Assembly (NCBI GenBank): GCA_964479435.1
Contig: CAYZME010000090.1
Coordinates: 1-7,047, forward strand
Length of the DNA stretch: 7,047 nucleotides
Source of the DNA: JAAYKS01 sp964479435
GTDB lineage: Bacteria; Bacillota; Clostridia; Saccharofermentanales; UBA5734
Direction of reading: 5' to 3'
Part shown: positions 6,367 to 7,047 of the stretch, one piece after another
Layout of the letters: every line of letters begins with the position of its first letter
Position numbering within the stretch: position 1 is the stretch's first letter
Notes under the pieces: generated by a model
The model's database searches: none
The model's input: only the letters and a program-made list of their open reading frames with translations
What the model was told of the DNA's origin: nothing
Program-made: the position numbers and the translations under genes

Positions 6367-7047
6367 TCAATCCCTCCCGCCTGGTTTGCTGCCGAAACGC
6401 GTCGCGAGTCGGGTCACGCCCTCGCGGGTATAAAAGGGATCGTCGGTCGCCAGCGGCAAGGTCACCGTACTGCCGGTAAAGGCGGATTTATAAATCGCCG
6501 CGACCAGTTCGACGGCGTTGCGCCCGTCGACCCCGTCCGAGCGCAGCGGCGCGCCCCGCTCGATGTGGTCGAGAAAATTCTCAATCTGGCAAAAGAACAG
6601 ATTGTCATACGCCTGGACCGGTTGCGCGGCGTTGAACGCTTCCAGCGCCGCCTCGGTCTGGCTGTCGCGCAGCGGGAAACCGCCGGCGCCGGGCAGATTG
6701 GCCCGCACCTGCCAGGGCGACCAGATGCCGGCTTTTTCGCACTGGACGAGGATCGTGCGCTGCTCGCCGTGGTGGATGTTGGAGCAGTTGAATTCGCCCA
6801 GCGCCCCCGACGGAAAGCGCAGCAAGGTCAGGGAGAGGTCTTCGACCTCGGCGTTGTCGTGGGCGAGGTTGGAGACAATCGACGTAACTTCCGCGGGCAT
6901 GCCCATGATCCACAGCAATTGGTCGATCTGGTGTACCCCGACGTTGAGCGTGCAGCCGCCGCCTTCGCTTTCCCAGGTTCCGCGCCACCACATGTCATAG
7001 TATTCGCTGCCACGCCACCAGACCGACTCGGCGAGGATGTACAGCGG
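6367..7047 (-). CDS. Gfo/Idh/MocA-family oxidoreductase, C-terminal part (5' end outside window)
   Basis: The last 226 residues of an NAD(P)-dependent sugar or polyol dehydrogenase; the family has about 330-400 residues. The N-terminal Rossmann domain is beyond the window edge, and the frame stays open to position 7047, so the methionine at 6993 is internal. The visible part starts PLYILAESVWWRGSEYYD and is followed by the family block WRGTWESEGGG, then LNVGVHQID, in which the histidine (fragment residue 39) matches the usual catalytic position. EFNCSNIH and, near the C-terminus, DGVDGRNAVELVAAIYKSA (the last helix before the end strand) are also typical. The exact substrate cannot be told from this half. 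It is the first gene visible in a four-gene operon with the LarA-like gene, lrgA and lrgB. Confidence 0.9.
   Translation of the reverse strand, partial: PLYILAESVWWRGSEYYDMWWRGTWESEGGGCTLNVGVHQIDQLLWIMGMPAEVTSIVSNLAHDNAEVEDLSLTLLRFPSGALGEFNCSNIHHGEQRTILVQCEKAGIWSPWQVRANLPGAGGFPLRDSQTEAALEAFNAAQPVQAYDNLFFCQIENFLDHIERGAPLRSDGVDGRNAVELVAAIYKSAFTGSTVTLPLATDDPFYTREGVTRLATRFGSKPGGRD
6371..6378 (-). promoter_or_regulatory. Ribosome binding site of the LarA-like gene
   Basis: The minus strand reads GGGAGGGA. The GGAGG core is 11 nt from the ATG at 6361 and only 2 nt from an in-frame TTG at 6370, so the ATG is the better start. The site lies within the last codons of the upstream oxidoreductase gene. 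Confidence 0.55.

Noticed and set aside
1..7047. Mobile elements, CRISPR arrays, tRNA or rRNA genes, defence systems
   Set aside because: No transposase or integrase, no regularly spaced repeats, no tRNA-like cloverleaf and no known defence domain were seen on either strand.

Overview
The window is bacterial DNA, GC-rich in the genes and more AT-rich in the one long intergenic gap. Every gene that can be supported lies on the minus strand, so transcription runs from the right end to the left end. The two gene blocks are type IV pilus machinery and a metabolic/transport cluster. Dense Shine-Dalgarno sites of the GGGGAGG type sit before several starts. The phylum cannot be fixed from the window; a Bacillota-like or other GC-rich, possibly anaerobic, lineage is only a guess.

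Right block (about 3938-7047, read right to left): the C-terminal part of a Gfo/Idh/MocA oxidoreductase that enters from outside the window, a LarA-like (DUF2088) protein carrying the nickel-pincer-cofactor signature residues, then lrgA and lrgB. The gaps are 5 nt, 10 nt and a 4-nt ATGA overlap, so these four genes are very probably one operon. LarA homologues racemise or epimerise 2-hydroxy acids. LrgAB-type proteins include pyruvate transporters and the plastid glycolate/glycerate transporter. Gfo/Idh/MocA enzymes oxidise sugars, inositols and related polyols. The simplest reading is a cassette that moves and interconverts a sugar-derived hydroxy acid rather than a cell-lysis holin system. 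The substrate is not known.

Middle gap (3641-3937): about 300 nt with no convincing gene. It has a perfect TATAAT -10 element pointing at pilB, a 13-bp inverted repeat close to the predicted transcription start, a second weaker promoter candidate further upstream, and a spaced 8-bp inverted repeat. No strong terminator for the lrgB operon was seen.

Left block (1-3640): pilB (assembly ATPase), pilT (retraction ATPase) and the first two thirds of pilC (inner-membrane platform), separated by 22 and 35 nt and each of the latter two with a strong ribosome binding site. PilB powers pilus extension and PilT retraction at the PilC platform, so the block encodes the motor part of a type IV pilus. Pilins and the pilMNOPQ-type alignment and secretin genes would have to be outside the window.
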